DNA from: Clostridia bacterium
GTDB taxonomy: Bacteria > Bacillota_A > Clostridia > Oscillospirales > CAG-272
Assembly (NCBI GenBank): GCA_017529175.1
Contig: JAFXNX010000140.1
Location: forward strand, 1 to 15,739
Direction of reading: 5' to 3'
Length of the DNA stretch: 15,739 nucleotides
Shown here: one piece after another, positions 15,033-15,739 of the stretch
Position numbering within the stretch: position 1 is the first letter of the stretch
Layout of the letters: every line of letters begins with the position of its first letter
Made by a program: the position numbers and the translations under genes
Notes under the pieces: generated by a model
What the model was told of the DNA's origin: nothing
What the model saw: the letters and a program-made list of their open reading frames with translations, nothing else
Databases searched by the model: none

Positions 15033-15038
15033 CCTCCC
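15033..15038 (-). promoter_or_regulatory. Ribosome binding site that fixes the yqeG-like start
   Basis: GGGAGG on the minus strand is spaced 8 bases from GTG 15024. It overrules the upstream TTG at 15045 as the start. Confidence 0.8.
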
Positions 15039-15054
15039 GTTTCAATATACTGGT

Positions 15055-15083
15055 ATTGTATCACAATCAAATCGAAGTTTCAA
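15055..15083 (-). promoter_or_regulatory. Promoter of the yqeG–peptidase–GNAT operon
   Basis: On the minus strand TTGAAA (15083-15078) and TACAAT (15060-15055) have a 17-base spacer and a TG one base before the -10 (extended -10). It is divergent from the zinc-ribbon gene. Confidence 0.75.
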
Positions 15084-15137
15084 TACCGATTTATTGCTTT
15101 TTATTTCAATAGTTTTTCAATTTGTTACAAATAATCC

Positions 15138-15166
15138 TTAAAAAAGTCAAACGGTTATTGTAGAAT
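15138..15166 (+). promoter_or_regulatory. Possible promoter of the zinc-ribbon membrane protein gene
   Basis: TTAAAA (15138-15143) and TAGAAT (15161-15166) are 17 bases apart. The -35 is weak. AGGAG at 15181-15185 lies 8 bases before ATG 15194. Confidence 0.5.
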
Positions 15167-15193
15167 ATATACAGAAAGATAGGAGTGGTATAA

Positions 15194-15616
15194 ATGATCA
15201 GAAGAAGATTTGCGCGTTTCATGATAGGGAGATACGGCTCTACGGGTATCGACAAATTAGGATTTTTCCTTATAATCGCGGGATTCGTTCTCTACATTCC
15301 CTCACTCTTTACGGGTTATATTGCCTCAAGGATACTGAACGGAGTTCAGATAGCGCTGTATCTGTATTTCTTTTACAGACTGTTCTCGAGAAATTTCACG
15401 GCGCGTCAGAAGGAGAACCGCGCTTTCTGCAAGGCGTGGGACGGCGGGATGCGCACCTTTAAACTGCAGAAGGACAGGATAAAAGACAGAAAGGACTACA
15501 GATACAAAAAATGTCCTTCGTGCAAGGCGATCCTTAGGCTTCCCGCGAAGCGCGGGCGTCATTCGGTAAAGTGTCCCAAATGCGGTGAAAGGTTCGACGT
15601 GAACAATATTTTCTGA
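15194..15616 (+). CDS. Small membrane protein with a C-terminal zinc ribbon
   Basis: A 140-residue protein I recognise only as a type common in Clostridia, without a known function. Residues 1-20 are basic (MIRRRFARFM). Two hydrophobic helices follow, at about 22-44 (LGFFLIIAGFVLYIPSLFTGYIA) and 47-64, then a basic linker (about 65-104, KLQKDRIKDRKDYRYKK). A zinc-ribbon-like knuckle pair closes the protein: CPSC (Cys107, Cys110) and CPKC (Cys127, Cys130), with RLPAKRGRHSVKCP between them. The polar, basic linker and metal site suggest that the C-terminus is in the cytoplasm. It may bind nucleic acid or a protein partner. AGGAG supports the start. It is monocistronic as far as the window shows. 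Confidence 0.85.
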   Translation: MIRRRFARFMIGRYGSTGIDKLGFFLIIAGFVLYIPSLFTGYIASRILNGVQIALYLYFFYRLFSRNFTARQKENRAFCKAWDGGMRTFKLQKDRIKDRKDYRYKKCPSCKAILRLPAKRGRHSVKCPKCGERFDVNNIF

Positions 15617-15690
15617 CGGCGGATGCGAGGTTTTTTCAACTTTTATTAAATTTATTAAATTTCTATTCATAAAAACTTTTTTATTCCCAC

Positions 15691-15719
15691 TTGCAATCTC
15701 CGGCAGCATGGTTTATAAT
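15691..15719 (+). promoter_or_regulatory. Strong promoter directed out of the window
   Basis: TTGCAA (15691-15696) and a perfect TATAAT (15714-15719) have a 17-base spacer. Its gene would start beyond 15739. The preceding stretch 15617-15690 is AT-rich, with a short direct repeat of ATTAAATTT near 15643-15661. Confidence 0.75.
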
Positions 15720-15739
15720 ATATTACAACTGAAATAATC

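Noticed and set aside
15642..15661. Short ATTAAATTT direct repeat as a possible CRISPR or phage site
   Set aside because: Only two short, adjacent AT-rich units without spacers; this fits ordinary intergenic DNA. No CRISPR array, tRNA, rRNA or insertion sequence was seen in the window.

Overview
The window is ordinary chromosome from a Gram-positive, Clostridia-like bacterium, probably an uncultured gut Firmicute. The evidence is the pth–mfd–foldase-like order, a class B sortase, a lipoprotein foldase, a BspA-type leucine-rich-repeat protein with a dockerin, a yqeG-type phosphatase, strong GGAGG ribosome binding sites and consensus sigma-A promoters with 17-nt spacers. Codons are mostly GC-rich and intergenic DNA is AT-rich.

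Layout. (1) 1-618: the 3' end of ftsH, closed by a terminator. (2) 787-2214: a secreted LRR / Cys-repeat / dockerin protein with its own promoter. (3) 2215-2855: a 640-base gene-free convergent region with a dense run of perfect hairpins and a minus-strand terminator. (4) 8183-2856, minus strand: a tightly coupled operon pth–mfd–PrsA/SurA-like lipoprotein. (5) 8354-10226, plus strand: class B sortase and an RlmA-type 23S rRNA methyltransferase overlapping by 8 nt, fired from a near-consensus promoter divergent from pth and closed by a terminator. (6) 10343-12477, plus strand: VanZ-like membrane protein, flavin-reductase-like protein and glutamate racemase murI, ending at a hairpin shared with the converging operon. 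(7) 15024-12535, minus strand: yqeG-like HAD phosphatase, M24B Xaa-Pro peptidase and a GNAT acetyltransferase. (8) 15194-15616: a small two-helix membrane protein with a C-terminal zinc ribbon, then a strong promoter aimed out of the window.

Functionally the window is mostly housekeeping: membrane proteolysis (FtsH), tRNA recycling (Pth), transcription-coupled repair (Mfd), rRNA modification (RlmA), D-glutamate for peptidoglycan (MurI), a possible lipid phosphatase (YqeG) and peptide turnover. A surface theme also runs through it (dockerin protein, sortase, extracytoplasmic foldase, VanZ-like protein). I did not find a convincing new multi-gene system. The least explained parts are the hairpin cluster at 2351-2513 and the mosaic dockerin protein beside it. 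Three starts differ from the longest open frames: sortase at GTG 8354, VanZ-like at ATG 10343 and YqeG-like at GTG 15024.
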